DNA of 64,000 nucleotides from Bacillus sp. B15-48 (GCF_016879755.1 NZ_WOFU01000001.1:744001-808000), one strand, 5' to 3'. Positions 34,789 to 44,228 are shown, counted from the first letter of the stretch. Notes: generated by a model from the letters alone, not told the origin. Numbers and translations are program-made.

Positions 34789-35679
34789 TTGCACTTCCGT
34801 CAAATACTTATATCATGTCTTGTAATTGGAGCCGCCATGTTTATACCAGGCAATGTGTTTGCTGAGAAGAACGAACATAGTGGACAACAAAATTCCCAAA
34901 AAACTTCTGGGCAAGTTCAAATGGATAACCAAGCAGTAAAACCTAATATCTTGGCAAAGGAAAAAACTGTAGTAGCGTCTGAAGCCGTTAAACCTAATGT
35001 TTCGGCCCAGGAAAAAGCTGTGGTAGTACCTGATTCCGCTATAAAAAATCAAGGTGGGGTAAAACAGCAGCCATCTAAAGTTTCGCCTAACAATTCTGCT
35101 TCCCAAAAGGCAGGTGCAGCATTGCAACATTTGCCGGATCCAGCAAAAGGCAATGGGAAATCTGCTGTAAATAAGACTGTGAAAGCTCATGAGTCTAAAA
35201 AAAGAACAGCTGTTCAAGAAAAGAACGATGGGTTAGGAAGGAATGCCCAGATTCGGGAACGAGAGTTTAGAAATATTGCTTTAGATACCGTACATGATTC
35301 GGAAACTAGAGTGAATACTCAAAACGAAACGATAAGAGTTGAAACTCAAGGAGAGAATACTCATTTATCGGAAAATCATTCTGAATCGCTTGTATCTGAG
35401 CCACAAGAAAAGGGTAATATCCCATCAGATGAGCGTAAGATTCCAAAGGTGGTAAAACAGATACCGAATCCAACACAGCGGACGAGCGGCCATGAGGGAC
35501 CACCGACTGATCGAGTCAGTCAGGGATTAAGCACCAATAGTTTTCTAGATAAATGGTTTACATGGAATTCATACTATGAAATCCAACTTGTGCAATCATA
35601 TCTTTCTCAGGAAAAATGGTTGAATAATCAATGGGTGAATGCTCCACCTTCACCACCGCCCCAAGAAGCTCTCTTTTAA
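34789..35679 (+). CDS. Secreted low-complexity protein
   Basis: About 296 residues from a TTG behind GAAAGGGGGTG. Signal peptide LISCLVIGAAMFIPG ends in VFA. The mature part is hydrophilic with an imperfect repeat (NQAVKPNILAKEKTVV and SEAVKPNVSAQEKAVV), Gln/Lys/Ser-rich stretches, and an aromatic C-terminal motif (FTWNSYYEIQLVQSYLSQEK). No enzyme domain recognised. It lies 60 bases before a second secreted low-complexity gene. It may be a surface or spore-associated protein. Confidence 0.6.
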   Translation: MHFRQILISCLVIGAAMFIPGNVFAEKNEHSGQQNSQKTSGQVQMDNQAVKPNILAKEKTVVASEAVKPNVSAQEKAVVVPDSAIKNQGGVKQQPSKVSPNNSASQKAGAALQHLPDPAKGNGKSAVNKTVKAHESKKRTAVQEKNDGLGRNAQIREREFRNIALDTVHDSETRVNTQNETIRVETQGENTHLSENHSESLVSEPQEKGNIPSDERKIPKVVKQIPNPTQRTSGHEGPPTDRVSQGLSTNSFLDKWFTWNSYYEIQLVQSYLSQEKWLNNQWVNAPPSPPPQEALF

Positions 35680-35739
35680 AAACCGTAACCCGAAAGCTTT
35701 GAGCCACGGAAAACGATAATAAAGGGAGCGAATTTAATA

Positions 35740-36687
35740 ATGAAACATTATCTTAACACGAATAAAATTGTTAAATCTTTTGTACTTGTTGGAGCATTAT
35801 CAATTGGGGTTTTTGCTGGAGGCCATTTTACTGAGGCTGCAGGACCTAATAAAGAAAAAATAGAACAAAAGATTCAAGCAAATGGTGCCAATAGTGCTAA
35901 GTCTGAGGTTAAAGTGAAACCTGCAGTTCCTGCTGCACAAGTAGCAAAGGATCAGGTTCAAGCTAAAGTAGAAGTAGAAGTAGAAGCTGAAGCTAAAGCA
36001 ACAGTGAAGCCTAAAGAAGAGAAGGCTAGCAAATCACAAGCAAGTGTCAATGCAAGCGAGACTGCAAAGATCCATGCTGCCCCAAATTCAGCTGTTCACG
36101 GGAAGGTTGACCAAGCTGATGAAGAAGAAATTACGGAAGAAGCTCCGGTTCAGGAATCCGCACAAGAAGAAATGGTTAATACCGAAACGGAAAAAACAGA
36201 AACAGAAGGTAAGGATACTGAAGAAACAACTGACCTTGAGAGCGATGTAACTGTAACAGAAGAAGAGGATCATGGTATTGCTCCAGAAGAAGACAATACA
36301 GACATTGATTCAGATTCGGATTCAGATGTAAGAACTGAAGAGGATCAAGAGATTGAAGAAAATTCAGATGAAGTAGTAAACTTAGAAGACAAGGAAGATA
36401 GCAAAAAAGATTCAGATTCTAATACAGTCATTCCTGATTCAGATGCAGTAATCAAATCGGAAGATGACGAAGAAGATTCAGCTACTGAGGAAGCTTCTGA
36501 AGAAGATGCAGAGAAGGACGCAAAAGTAAACCCATCTGCAGCGAACAAAGCAAATTCTCAAGCGAGTGTAAATGCAAGCGAAACGGCAAAAGCACATGCA
36601 GCGCAAAATTCAGCCGTACTAGCTGGCGATGAAGTTGCTGAAAATGCTACAGAAGATCTTGTAGCTGGAGAAGTAACTGAAGAATAA
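35740..36687 (+). CDS. Acidic secreted protein with duplicated VNASETAK segment
   Basis: 315 residues. Signal peptide (IVKSFVLVGALSIGVFAGG, ending TEA) and then a very acidic middle (about 125-260) rich in Glu, Asp and Thr/Ser. Two copies of SQASVNASETAK-HAA-NSAV occur near residues 98 and 275, bracketing the acidic part. It starts at an ATG behind AAGGGAGCG. Unrecognised function; cation binding or a surface spacer is possible from composition only. Confidence 0.65.
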   Translation: MKHYLNTNKIVKSFVLVGALSIGVFAGGHFTEAAGPNKEKIEQKIQANGANSAKSEVKVKPAVPAAQVAKDQVQAKVEVEVEAEAKATVKPKEEKASKSQASVNASETAKIHAAPNSAVHGKVDQADEEEITEEAPVQESAQEEMVNTETEKTETEGKDTEETTDLESDVTVTEEEDHGIAPEEDNTDIDSDSDSDVRTEEDQEIEENSDEVVNLEDKEDSKKDSDSNTVIPDSDAVIKSEDDEEDSATEEASEEDAEKDAKVNPSAANKANSQASVNASETAKAHAAQNSAVLAGDEVAENATEDLVAGEVTEE

Positions 36688-36701
36688 TTTATCCTACCAA
36701 C

Positions 36702-36733
36702 GAAACCTAGGGAATTTCCCCCTAGGTTTCTTT
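36702..36733 (+). terminator. Terminator of the acidic protein gene
   Basis: 10-bp stem GAAACCTAGG / CCTAGGTTTC followed by TTTG. Confidence 0.85.
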
Positions 36734-36744
36734 GCATCTAAGTA

Positions 36745-36771
36745 GAAACACCGGGACGGTTCTGGTGTTCC
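36745..36771 (+). repeat. H27 hairpin repeat
   Basis: GAAACACC, GGGACGGTTCT, GGTGTTCC, then the CACTTCAATAGGCTAAAGC spacer seen at 29911. With R48 62 bases later it forms an almost complete composite of about 136 bp. Confidence 0.88.
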
Positions 36772-36832
36772 ACTTCAATAGGCTAAAGCAAAAAAAATCC
36801 ACGCCCCTCCCTTGCCCTAATAATATTAACCT

Positions 36833-36880
36833 GTGGAACAATTCCCGTGAAACAAGATTATTCGGGGCGTCACTGTGACG
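36833..36880 (+). repeat. R48 repeat, copy 16
   Basis: Full copy. ACTTGTGACGGAACTA after it looks like a short duplication of the repeat's last bases. Confidence 0.9.
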
Positions 36881-37006
36881 GAACTTGTGACGGAACTAGG
36901 AATATTTTCCCCCCACCCCCAAAAAGTCCTGTCGAAGAACGAAGGATATTGTCGATTATATTTTTTTGAAAATATTAGAGATAGGTATTTTAGGGGGAGT
37001 CAGTAA

Positions 37007-37813
37007 GTGAATTCTATTACATTAAAGAGAAGAGACAGAATTGCTAAACTTCGTAAAGAAAAGAGAAACTCACGAAACAAGAAGATTACAGTTGCCGCTT
37101 TTGCAGGAACGGTTTCTTTACTGATTTTTATGAACAGTAAAGCAGGCGCATACAGTACGGAATATACTGTTAAAAAGAACGATACTTTATATAGTCTTTC
37201 GAAAAAACATGGAGTCACTGTGGATCAACTGAAGGAAGTCAATAGCTTAAAATCCGATAAAATTATCATTGGTCAACAGCTTTTAATGCCGGACCGACAC
37301 CTTGTAACGATGGACGAAAAACACACTTATAATAAGTACACGATTCAAAAAGGAGATACACTTTACTCGCTTGCAAAAAAATTCGGAACGACAGTTGGCG
37401 AATTGAAAAAAGCAAATCATTTACAGTCAGATTACATACTAGTGGGCCAAAATATCTCCGTACCTTTAGAAACCTACACGCATGGCACCGAAGAAATGTA
37501 TACTGTTTTTCCTGGTGATACATTATGGGGAATTGCCAAACGGTTTGGAGTAACGGTGAAAGCGCTTATGAACGAAAATGGGCTTAATAACGAAATGGTT
37601 CTCATTGGACAACGTCTGATGATTCCCGGAGAAGTTGAAATTTCAGAGGTAGAGGTAGTTGGTGCTGCTGACAATTTTACGGTTGAATTTAAACAACAAG
37701 GAAAAGCGTTCGTTTTAAAAGTCCCTTATGGTTCAGCCTCCGACTACGAGAAAAAGTCTGGCCAAAAGGCAATTATCGTCCATAAAAACGGTGCAGTCAT
37801 CTCATTGATTTAA
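37007..37813 (+). CDS. Cell-wall LysM protein with three LysM domains
   Basis: 268 residues from GTG behind AGGGGGAG. A basic N-terminus is followed by one hydrophobic helix (VAAFAGTVSLLIFMNS, about 30-45), which acts as anchor or uncleaved signal. LysM domains lie at about 51-95 (YTVKKNDTLYSLSKKHGV), 108-152 (YTIQKGDTLYSLAKKFGT) and 163-207 (YTVFPGDTLWGIAKRFGV). The last 50 residues hold no known domain. It binds peptidoglycan glycan strands; no catalytic domain is present. Confidence 0.88.
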   Translation: MNSITLKRRDRIAKLRKEKRNSRNKKITVAAFAGTVSLLIFMNSKAGAYSTEYTVKKNDTLYSLSKKHGVTVDQLKEVNSLKSDKIIIGQQLLMPDRHLVTMDEKHTYNKYTIQKGDTLYSLAKKFGTTVGELKKANHLQSDYILVGQNISVPLETYTHGTEEMYTVFPGDTLWGIAKRFGVTVKALMNENGLNNEMVLIGQRLMIPGEVEISEVEVVGAADNFTVEFKQQGKAFVLKVPYGSASDYEKKSGQKAIIVHKNGAVISLI

Positions 37814-37902
37814 AAATAAATTAAAAATGACCGAGTGGAGTGCGACAAACACTCGATCACAAAACAACCATGCTGCATGAAAAGCAGCTAACCATTTATT
37901 TC

Positions 37903-37954
37903 AAAAGTAACTCCCCTCGTTCCTTGGCTGAACACGGATGGAGTTACTTTTTTT
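37903..37954 (+). terminator. LysM gene terminator
   Basis: Stem AAAAGTAACTCC / GGAGTTACTTTT with a long loop, ending in a T-run. A second small hairpin (CGAGTG/CACTCG) lies upstream near 37833. Confidence 0.8.
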
Positions 37955-38059
37955 ATTTGTGACAATCAGCGATACCCCCACCGCTCTCCTATCAAGAGAC
38001 GGGCAACCTTCCATCGACACCCCAAAAAAAGAGAAAAATCATAACCCTATCCTTTTCCC

Positions 38060-38107
38060 GTGGAACATTCCGTGAAACAAGATTTTTAGTGTGCGTCACT
38101 GTGACGC
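38060..38107 (+). repeat. R48 repeat, copy 17 with altered left arm
   Basis: Normal left half, but AGTGTGC replaces TCGGGGC before the palindrome, making the right half perfectly self-complementary with its right flank (see the hairpin at 38083-38117). Confidence 0.88.
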
Positions 38108-38117
38108 ACACTAAAAA
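38083..38117. repeat. Perfect 35-nt inverted repeat grown from R48
   Basis: Arms TTTTTAGTGTGCGTCA and TGACGCACACTAAAAA, 16 bp without mismatch, around CTG. With the hairpin at 38119 it forms a double hairpin at the 3' end of the oppA-like gene. Confidence 0.9.
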
Positions 38118-38118
38118 A

Positions 38119-38158
38119 TATATAGCTCCAGCGCCTAGCAAGGCGCTGGAGCTATATA
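38119..38158. terminator. Strong hairpin at the oppA 3' end
   Basis: 17-bp perfect stem TATATAGCTCCAGCGCC / GGCGCTGGAGCTATATA with a 6-base loop, two bases from the stop codon of the binding-protein gene. A terminator or 3' stability hairpin. Confidence 0.8.
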
Positions 38159-38160
38159 AA

Positions 38161-39741
38161 TTATTGAGTTAATGAAACGTTGTGGAAGAATGGTGTTCCA
38201 CTAAAGTTAACGAATAATCCAGAGATTCCGTTCATACCATGAACGAAGTCAGGGTGCTGCAAGTACACCATTGGAACTTCGTCGATTAAGATTTGGGAAA
38301 CTTCTGCATATGCAGCATTACGTTCTTCTTGATCAGTGGATGTACGGCCAGTGTCTATTAACTCATCCACTTTCTCATTAGTGTAGAAAGAACGGTTACC
38401 AGGAGAGCCAAGCATAGAAGAATGGAATAAAGCATACAGACCATAGTCAGCATCTCCGGTTACAGTAGTCCAGCCAAGAACAAACATTTCATGTTCTCCA
38501 ACCGCAGTCTTTTCAAGGAATGCGCCCCACTCAATTGTTTCGATAGAAACCTTGATGCCAATTGCCGCCAGTTGTGACTGAACAAGTTCTGCGATATCTG
38601 CGCGTTCTTTACTTCCTTCATTGATGTAAATCGTTGTTTCGAACCCATCAGGATATCCAGCTTCTTCTAATAATGCTTTTGCTGCATCTACATCGAACTC
38701 AAGTGGTACAACGTTCTGTGAATTCCCAACAACAGTAGGTGCTAACGGACCAACCGCTGCAAGCCCTTGTCCGTCAAGAATACCATTTACGATGTCTTCT
38801 TTATTAATCGCCATTGCAATCGCTTGGCGAACCTTAACATTATCAAATGGTGCTTTGGTTGTGTTAAAGCCTACATAGTCCATACGTGTACCTTCAACTC
38901 GGTCAAGTTGAATTCCATCGATACTTTCCACAAGACTAACATCAGAAGACCCGATAAGCATTACATTTGCTTCCCCAGTTTCAAGCATTGCTACACGAGT
39001 TGCTTGTTCAGGGACAACTTTGAAAACAATGGAATCAAGGTTTGCATTGTCACCCCAGTAATCTTCAAAGCGGACGAATTTAATTTCAGCACCGCGGTTC
39101 CAAGCATCAAATTTGAATGGACCTGTTCCGACTGGATTTTCATCTACCGATTTACCGCCATTATTTTCTTCTTCAATCGCAGAAGGTGCAATAATCGATC
39201 CAGCATTATGTGCTAAGTGTGCTGGAAGAGGAGCAAATGGCTCAGCCGTTTTAATATGGACAGTATGATCGTCGATAACGATTACTTCAGTAATCATGTT
39301 AAGGACAACCGCACGTGGTGATGCGAACTCAGGGTCGATTAAACGCTCAAGACTCATTTTAACAGCCTCAGCAGTGAAATCAGATCCGTCATGGAATTTG
39401 ACTCCTTGACGTAAGTTGAATTCCCAAGTTGTATCATCAATTGCATTAAATTCTTCAGCTAAAGCTGGAACAACAGAACCATCCTCTGCATATTCCGTTA
39501 AACGATCAAATAGTTGAGTTGTAGCATTTGTAGTCGCAGTATCATTCATACCATGCGGATCCAATGTTGGAGCGTCTGAAGGAGTTACGAACACCAACTC
39601 TCCTCCTTCTTGAGTTGCCGGTGTTTCATTAGTATCTGTACCTTCTTCATCGTTTGCAGAATCATTTCCGCCACCACATGCTGCTAGAATTAATCCAAGT
39701 GAAAGCATGAGCAAAAAGAATATATTCCTTTTCAGCTTCAT
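38161..39741 (-). CDS. ABC transporter substrate-binding lipoprotein (peptide/nickel family 5)
   Basis: 526 residues from the ATG at 39739-39741, chosen for GGGGG upstream. The lipobox LAAC puts the mature protein on the outer face of the membrane. The family-5 signature region LDPHGMNDTATTNATTQLFD lies near 60 and the typical WEFNLRQGVKFHDGSDFTAE near 107. It captures oligopeptides, dipeptides or similar solutes for the importer. The gene is divergent from the four-gene permease/ATPase operon. It ends at a double hairpin. Confidence 0.9.
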   Translation of the reverse strand: MKLKRNIFFLLMLSLGLILAACGGGNDSANDEEGTDTNETPATQEGGELVFVTPSDAPTLDPHGMNDTATTNATTQLFDRLTEYAEDGSVVPALAEEFNAIDDTTWEFNLRQGVKFHDGSDFTAEAVKMSLERLIDPEFASPRAVVLNMITEVIVIDDHTVHIKTAEPFAPLPAHLAHNAGSIIAPSAIEEENNGGKSVDENPVGTGPFKFDAWNRGAEIKFVRFEDYWGDNANLDSIVFKVVPEQATRVAMLETGEANVMLIGSSDVSLVESIDGIQLDRVEGTRMDYVGFNTTKAPFDNVKVRQAIAMAINKEDIVNGILDGQGLAAVGPLAPTVVGNSQNVVPLEFDVDAAKALLEEAGYPDGFETTIYINEGSKERADIAELVQSQLAAIGIKVSIETIEWGAFLEKTAVGEHEMFVLGWTTVTGDADYGLYALFHSSMLGSPGNRSFYTNEKVDELIDTGRTSTDQEERNAAYAEVSQILIDEVPMVYLQHPDFVHGMNGISGLFVNFSGTPFFHNVSLTQ

Positions 39742-40111
39742 TTCATAACCCCCTATATGTATTTTTTTCGTAAAATTAAACACCATGTCTTTTTACATGG
39801 GTTCTCAAATAATGATAATTGAATAATTTTCGCTAATCAAGGAATATACCGAAAAACTTTAAGTGTTTTTGAATTTTTATGCGTTAAAGCGATAAAGCGA
39901 AAAAAGTTTTTTTAGAATAATTAAACTAAAATGAATATACTATTTTCATAAGGTTTTAAATTATAAAAATACCAAAAATTAGTTATAAAAATAATAGGCA
40001 TATAACAACCAAACTGTTGTAATATTTAAGAGTAACAGTTAAGATATTACTTATTGTGGAAAATGCAAATTTTGTAGAAATTTATCAAAAAGTGAAAGGA
40101 AGGGAATAAAG
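39742..40111. other. Divergent promoter region of the peptide importer
   Basis: About 370 AT-rich bases without a gene. A hairpin CCATGT/ACATGG lies near 39782-39799 and an inverted repeat AACTGTT / AACAGTT at 40012-40040, a possible operator. No R48 or H27 copy. Confidence 0.5.
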
Positions 40112-41011
40112 TTGAGTCAACCAGAACTTCAAACGACAGCAACTGTTCCTGCTAATAAGCTAAGCTCAAGAGCAGCTTCGTGGAGAGCATTCTACCGGAA
40201 ACTGGCTAAGAACAAAGCCGCTTTAGCAGGGGCATTCATTGTTCTTATATTTTTTCTCTTAGCGCTCTTTGCTCCAATTATCGCACCTCATGATCCACTC
40301 CATATCGATATTTCGAAAAAGTTAGAAGGCCCATCAGCTGAACATTGGCTTGGTACGGACGATAAAGGTCGGGATATTTTAAGCCGACTGCTATATGGTT
40401 CAAGAATTTCATTGACTGTAGGAGTCTTATCTACAGTGCTTGGTGCTGCTGTGGGAATTTTAATGGGAATTATCGCAGGATATTACGGTCGGTGGATTGA
40501 TTCTTTATTAATGAGAATTTGTGATGTTTTATTGGCATTTCCAGGTATTTTGCTAGCTTTAGCTATTGTAAGCGTTTTAGGGGCCAGTACGACAAATGTA
40601 ATTATTGCTGTAGCTTTTTTCGCGATTCCAACTTTCGCACGGATCGTCCGCGGTTCAACTTTAAGTGTGAAAAAACTAGAATATATAGATGCGATACGGG
40701 CAATGGGAGCAAGTGATAGTAGAATTATCTTTAAGCATATTCTTCCTAATATCGTCTCTCCTATTATTGTTCAAGCAACACTATATATTGCTTCCGCCAT
40801 TATTACTGCTTCTGCCCTTTCATTTTTAGGGATGGGGACACAGCCACCAGATCCAGAATGGGGCACGATGCTTAGTCAAGGACGATCTTATATCCGTCAG
40901 GCACCACATATTACGCTTTTCCCAGGATTAGTTATTTTGATCGTGGTTATCGGTTTTAACTTATTTGGGGACGGACTGCGCGATGCACTAGATCCGAAAT
41001 CGAAAAAATAA
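40112..41011 (+). CDS. ABC peptide transporter permease (DppC/OppC-like)
   Basis: 299 residues, TTG start behind GAAAGGAAGGG. An N-terminal OppC-N segment (FYRKLAKNKAALAGAFIVLI) precedes the permease core. The periplasmic-edge WLGTDDKGRDILSRLLYGSR is typical. The EAA loop that contacts the ATPase reads DAIRAMGASDSRIIFKHILP near 192. Six membrane spans expected. It is unusual that the C-type permease gene comes before the B-type gene. Confidence 0.9.
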   Translation: MSQPELQTTATVPANKLSSRAASWRAFYRKLAKNKAALAGAFIVLIFFLLALFAPIIAPHDPLHIDISKKLEGPSAEHWLGTDDKGRDILSRLLYGSRISLTVGVLSTVLGAAVGILMGIIAGYYGRWIDSLLMRICDVLLAFPGILLALAIVSVLGASTTNVIIAVAFFAIPTFARIVRGSTLSVKKLEYIDAIRAMGASDSRIIFKHILPNIVSPIIVQATLYIASAIITASALSFLGMGTQPPDPEWGTMLSQGRSYIRQAPHITLFPGLVILIVVIGFNLFGDGLRDALDPKSKK

Positions 41012-41030
41012 CTATGGGAAGGTGATCTAA

Positions 41031-41954
41031 ATGTTTGTATTTATCCTACGAAGATTATTTCAAACAATCCCTGTCATGATCGGGGTTACATTAGCGGTAT
41101 TTTTAATGATGCACCTTATCCCAGGTGATGCAGCTAAAATAATGGCAGGAGAAAACGCAAATCCAGAACAAGTAGAACAGATGCGTGAGAATTTAGGTTT
41201 GAATGATCCGTTATATGTGCAGTATTTTCGCTTTATCGGGAATGCCATTCAAGGAGACTTAGGTACTTCGATTCGAACTTCACGTTCTGTGACAGAAGAA
41301 ATTTTTAGTTCTCGTTTTGCGATTACAGTCCAGTTAGCGCTTATCGGGACTGCGGCTGCTGTTTTACTCGGATTAATTGCTGGGATTGTTTCTGCAACTA
41401 AAAAATATACATTGGCTGATACCGGCATTATGTTGACTGCATTATTTGGTTTATCGATGCCAAACTTCTGGTTGGGGATTATGTTAATTTATCTTTTTTC
41501 AGTTAACTTAGGATGGCTTCCTGTTGCTGGTTGGGGAACATGGCAGCATATTATTCTTCCGGCTATCACCTTAGGTACTGGTGGAGCCGCCATTATTGCA
41601 AGGATGACCCGTTCAAGCATGCTTGAAGTATTAAATCAAGATTATATTAGAACAGCTTACTCTAAAGGTGTAAGTGATCGAATTGTTATTTATAAACATG
41701 CATTACGTAATGCTTTAGTTCCGGTCGTGACAGTTGTTGGCCTTCAGTTTGGTGGCTTGCTCGGCGGCGCAGTGATTACAGAAACGGTTTTTGCCATCAA
41801 TGGGTTAGGACGTCTAGTCATTGATTCGATTCGCGCCCATGATTTCCCAATGGTGCAAGGAACAATTCTAGTAATTGCGGTACTTTTTGTTTTTGTAAAC
41901 TTCCTTGTCGATATTACTTATCGAGTAATTAACAAACGTATTGACTTGAATTAA
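41031..41954 (+). CDS. ABC peptide transporter permease (DppB/OppB-like)
   Basis: 307 residues, six predicted membrane spans. N-terminal FILRRLFQTIPVMIGVTLAV is typical of OppB/DppB, and the EAA loop is YIRTAYSKGVSDRIVIYKHA near 205. It partners the preceding permease to form the channel. Starts 19 bases after the oppC-like stop and ends 15 bases before the first ATPase gene. Confidence 0.9.
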   Translation: MFVFILRRLFQTIPVMIGVTLAVFLMMHLIPGDAAKIMAGENANPEQVEQMRENLGLNDPLYVQYFRFIGNAIQGDLGTSIRTSRSVTEEIFSSRFAITVQLALIGTAAAVLLGLIAGIVSATKKYTLADTGIMLTALFGLSMPNFWLGIMLIYLFSVNLGWLPVAGWGTWQHIILPAITLGTGGAAIIARMTRSSMLEVLNQDYIRTAYSKGVSDRIVIYKHALRNALVPVVTVVGLQFGGLLGGAVITETVFAINGLGRLVIDSIRAHDFPMVQGTILVIAVLFVFVNFLVDITYRVINKRIDLN

Positions 41955-41969
41955 GGAGGGGGAACTTGA

Positions 41970-42989
41970 ATGACTATATCAAATAGCGATAAAATTCTCG
42001 AAGTGAAAGATCTGCGCACCTCCTTTTTCACAGATGAGGGAGAAGTGAAGGCAGTAGATGGCGTTGACTTTGTAATTGAAAAAGGGAAAACGATTGGAAT
42101 TGTTGGAGAATCAGGGTCCGGTAAAAGTATTACCTCTCTTTCAATTCTTGGCCTTATCGAAGAAGGAATAGGAAAAATAGTAGGCGGGGAAATTCTTTTT
42201 AAAGGAGAAAATCTGACCACTAAAACGAAAAAAGAAATGATGAAAATTCGCGGAAATAATATTTCGATGATTTTTCAGGAGCCAATGACTTCGCTCAACC
42301 CAACAATAACTTGTGGGGAACAGATCGCTGAATCGATTCGTATCCACCAAAAATTAAACCGTAAAGAAGCTTGGCTAAAAGCAGTTGAAATGCTGGGTCT
42401 TGTCGGAATACCATCACCAGAAAAGCGCGCAAAGCAATATCCATTTGAATTATCAGGCGGAATGCGACAGCGGGTGATGATTGCGATTGCTTTAGCTTGT
42501 AACCCTGAATTGCTAATTGCAGACGAACCAACTACTGCGCTTGATGTAACAATACAGGCACAGATTCTAGAATTAATAAAAAAATTACAGGAAGACCTTG
42601 GTACTTCCTTGATGATGATTACCCATGACCTCGGTGTTGTGGCAGAAATGTGCGATAAAGTTGTTGTTATGTATTGCGGGAAGGTTGTTGAATATGCAGA
42701 TGCTAAAACAATCTTCACGGAAGCTAAGCACCCGTATACTATCGGTCTATTAAACTCAGTTCCAAAGCATGACCAGGACTATGAGGGAGATTTAGCTGTA
42801 ATCCCTGGATCTGTACCAAGTCCCTTTAACTTACCTCAAGGCTGTCGTTTTGCACCGAGATGCCCGCATGCAACAGAATTATGCCACTCAGAGCTCCCTG
42901 AGTTAATGGAGACGAAAGACGGAGACCAAGTTCGTTGCTGGATTTTTACCGATAAGTGGGAGAAACCAAAGGAGGTTCAACAATCGTGA
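41970..42989 (+). CDS. ABC peptide transporter ATPase (DppD/OppD-like)
   Basis: 339 residues. Walker A GESGSGKS near 47, Q-loop in [11 protein letters not shown] near 100, signature [12 protein letters not shown] near 154, Walker [13 protein letters not shown] near 174 and His switch in MITHDLGV near 210. The C-terminal oligopeptide/dipeptide cysteine cluster ([14 protein letters not shown] near 297) could hold an iron-sulfur centre, as in other OppD/DppD proteins. It overlaps the next gene by four bases. Confidence 0.92.
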   Translation: MTISNSDKILEVKDLRTSFFTDEGEVKAVDGVDFVIEKGKTIGIVGESGSGKSITSLSILGLIEEGIGKIVGGEILFKGENLTTKTKKEMMKIRGNNISMIFQEPMTSLNPTITCGEQIAESIRIHQKLNRKEAWLKAVEMLGLVGIPSPEKRAKQYPFELSGGMRQRVMIAIALACNPELLIADEPTTALDVTIQAQILELIKKLQEDLGTSLMMITHDLGVVAEMCDKVVVMYCGKVVEYADAKTIFTEAKHPYTIGLLNSVPKHDQDYEGDLAVIPGSVPSPFNLPQGCRFAPRCPHATELCHSELPELMETKDGDQVRCWIFTDKWEKPKEVQQS

Positions 42990-43996
42990 GTGCTAAAAAC
43001 TTACTAGAAGTCAAAAACCTCAAACAGTATTTCCCGATTAAAGGGGGCCTTCTAGGGAGAACCGTCAATCATGTTAAAGCAGTTGATGATATTAGCTTTA
43101 CTGTTCAAGAAGGGGAAACGGTCAGTATCGTTGGTGAGTCTGGTTGTGGTAAATCCACTACGGGAAGAGCTATTCTTCGTTTAGATAATCCATATGCTGG
43201 GGAAGTTTTTTTTGATAGTGTCGACCTTCTTGCTTTAAGTAAATCTGAGATGAGAAAGAAACGACAAGATCTTCAAATCATTTTCCAGGATCCATATGCA
43301 TCTTTGAATCCAAGACAAACAGTAGGTCAAATTTTAGAAGAGGCCTTGGAAATTCAAAATATCGTCCCTAAAAATGAACGTCGTCAGAAAATTGCCGAAT
43401 TGCTTGAAACTGTAGGAATTGGGGCTCACCAAATCGACCGACATCCACATGAGTTTAGTGGTGGTCAACGCCAGCGTGTTGGGATTGCCAGGGCATTATC
43501 GGTTAATCCTAAGCTAATTATTTGTGATGAGGCCGTTTCTGCTTTAGATGTGTCGATTCAAGCGCAAGTGTTGAATCTATTAAAAGACCTCCAACGAAAG
43601 TTTGGATTAACATATTTGTTTATTTCCCATGACCTTGGAGTTGTCCGTCATATTTCAGATCGGATTATTGTTATGTATCTAGGAAAGATCGTTGAGGTTG
43701 CAGATAAAACATCTTTGTTTGAAAATCCTCAGCATCCTTATACGAACGCTTTGTTATCGGCGATTCCTAGTACTAATATTGAGAATAAAAAAGAGCGGAT
43801 TATTTTAAAAGGGGATGTTCCGTCACCGATAGATCCACCTATGGGCTGCCGTTTCCATACTCGCTGTCCATATGCTTTTGATCGTTGCAGAAGCGAAGAA
43901 CCCAAGCTTCACAGCGTCAATGGTACACATCAAGCAGCTTGTCACTTAGTAGAAGATGGAAAAGTAGATTTCTCCAAGCTACCAACTAACTATTGA
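42986..43996 (+). CDS. ABC peptide transporter ATPase (DppF/OppF-like)
   Basis: 336 residues from the GTG at 42986 behind AAGGAGG. Its start overlaps the oppD-like stop (GTGA). Walker A GESGCGKS, signature FSGGQRQRVGIARAL, Walker B LIICDEAVSALD and His switch FISHDLGV are intact. The C-terminal cysteine cluster CRFHTRCPYAFDRC matches that of its partner. It forms the ATPase pair with the preceding protein. Confidence 0.92.
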   Translation: MSAKNLLEVKNLKQYFPIKGGLLGRTVNHVKAVDDISFTVQEGETVSIVGESGCGKSTTGRAILRLDNPYAGEVFFDSVDLLALSKSEMRKKRQDLQIIFQDPYASLNPRQTVGQILEEALEIQNIVPKNERRQKIAELLETVGIGAHQIDRHPHEFSGGQRQRVGIARALSVNPKLIICDEAVSALDVSIQAQVLNLLKDLQRKFGLTYLFISHDLGVVRHISDRIIVMYLGKIVEVADKTSLFENPQHPYTNALLSAIPSTNIENKKERIILKGDVPSPIDPPMGCRFHTRCPYAFDRCRSEEPKLHSVNGTHQAACHLVEDGKVDFSKLPTNY

Positions 43997-43998
43997 GT

Positions 43999-44062
43999 GA
44001 AACACCGGGACGGTTCTGGTGTTCCGGTTCAACGTGAAACACCGGGACGGTTCTCGTGTTCC
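43999..44062 (+). repeat. Two tandem H27 hairpin repeats
   Basis: Copies at 43999-44025 and 44036-44062, 37 bases apart, differing by one base in the loop end (TCTGGT versus TCTCGT). The first begins three bases after the oppF-like stop. The CAACAGGCTAAAGCGAAAA spacer follows. Confidence 0.88.
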
Positions 44063-44127
44063 GGTTCAACAGGCTAAAGCGAAAAAAGTCCACGTACCAC
44101 CCCGTGTCCCAGACGTAATATAACATA

Positions 44128-44178
44128 GAAAAGCAACCTTCCTAAGCCTTTACTCAGGCTCCAGACGGTTGCTTTTTT
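44128..44178 (+). terminator. Terminator of the peptide importer operon
   Basis: Long stem GAAAAGCAACC / GGTTGCTTTTTT with an inner AGCCT/AGGCT stem, ending in a T-run. Confidence 0.85.
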
Positions 44179-44228
44179 CTATTTGTGCCAAACAATATTA
44201 ATCCGTTCACAAAATCAAGGATTGGAGT

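Noticed and set aside
38767-39216. 149-codon plus-strand frame
   Set aside because: Antisense to the substrate-binding protein gene, which has a lipobox and family signatures.
42275-42718. 147-codon minus-strand frame
   Set aside because: Antisense to the OppD-like ATPase motifs.
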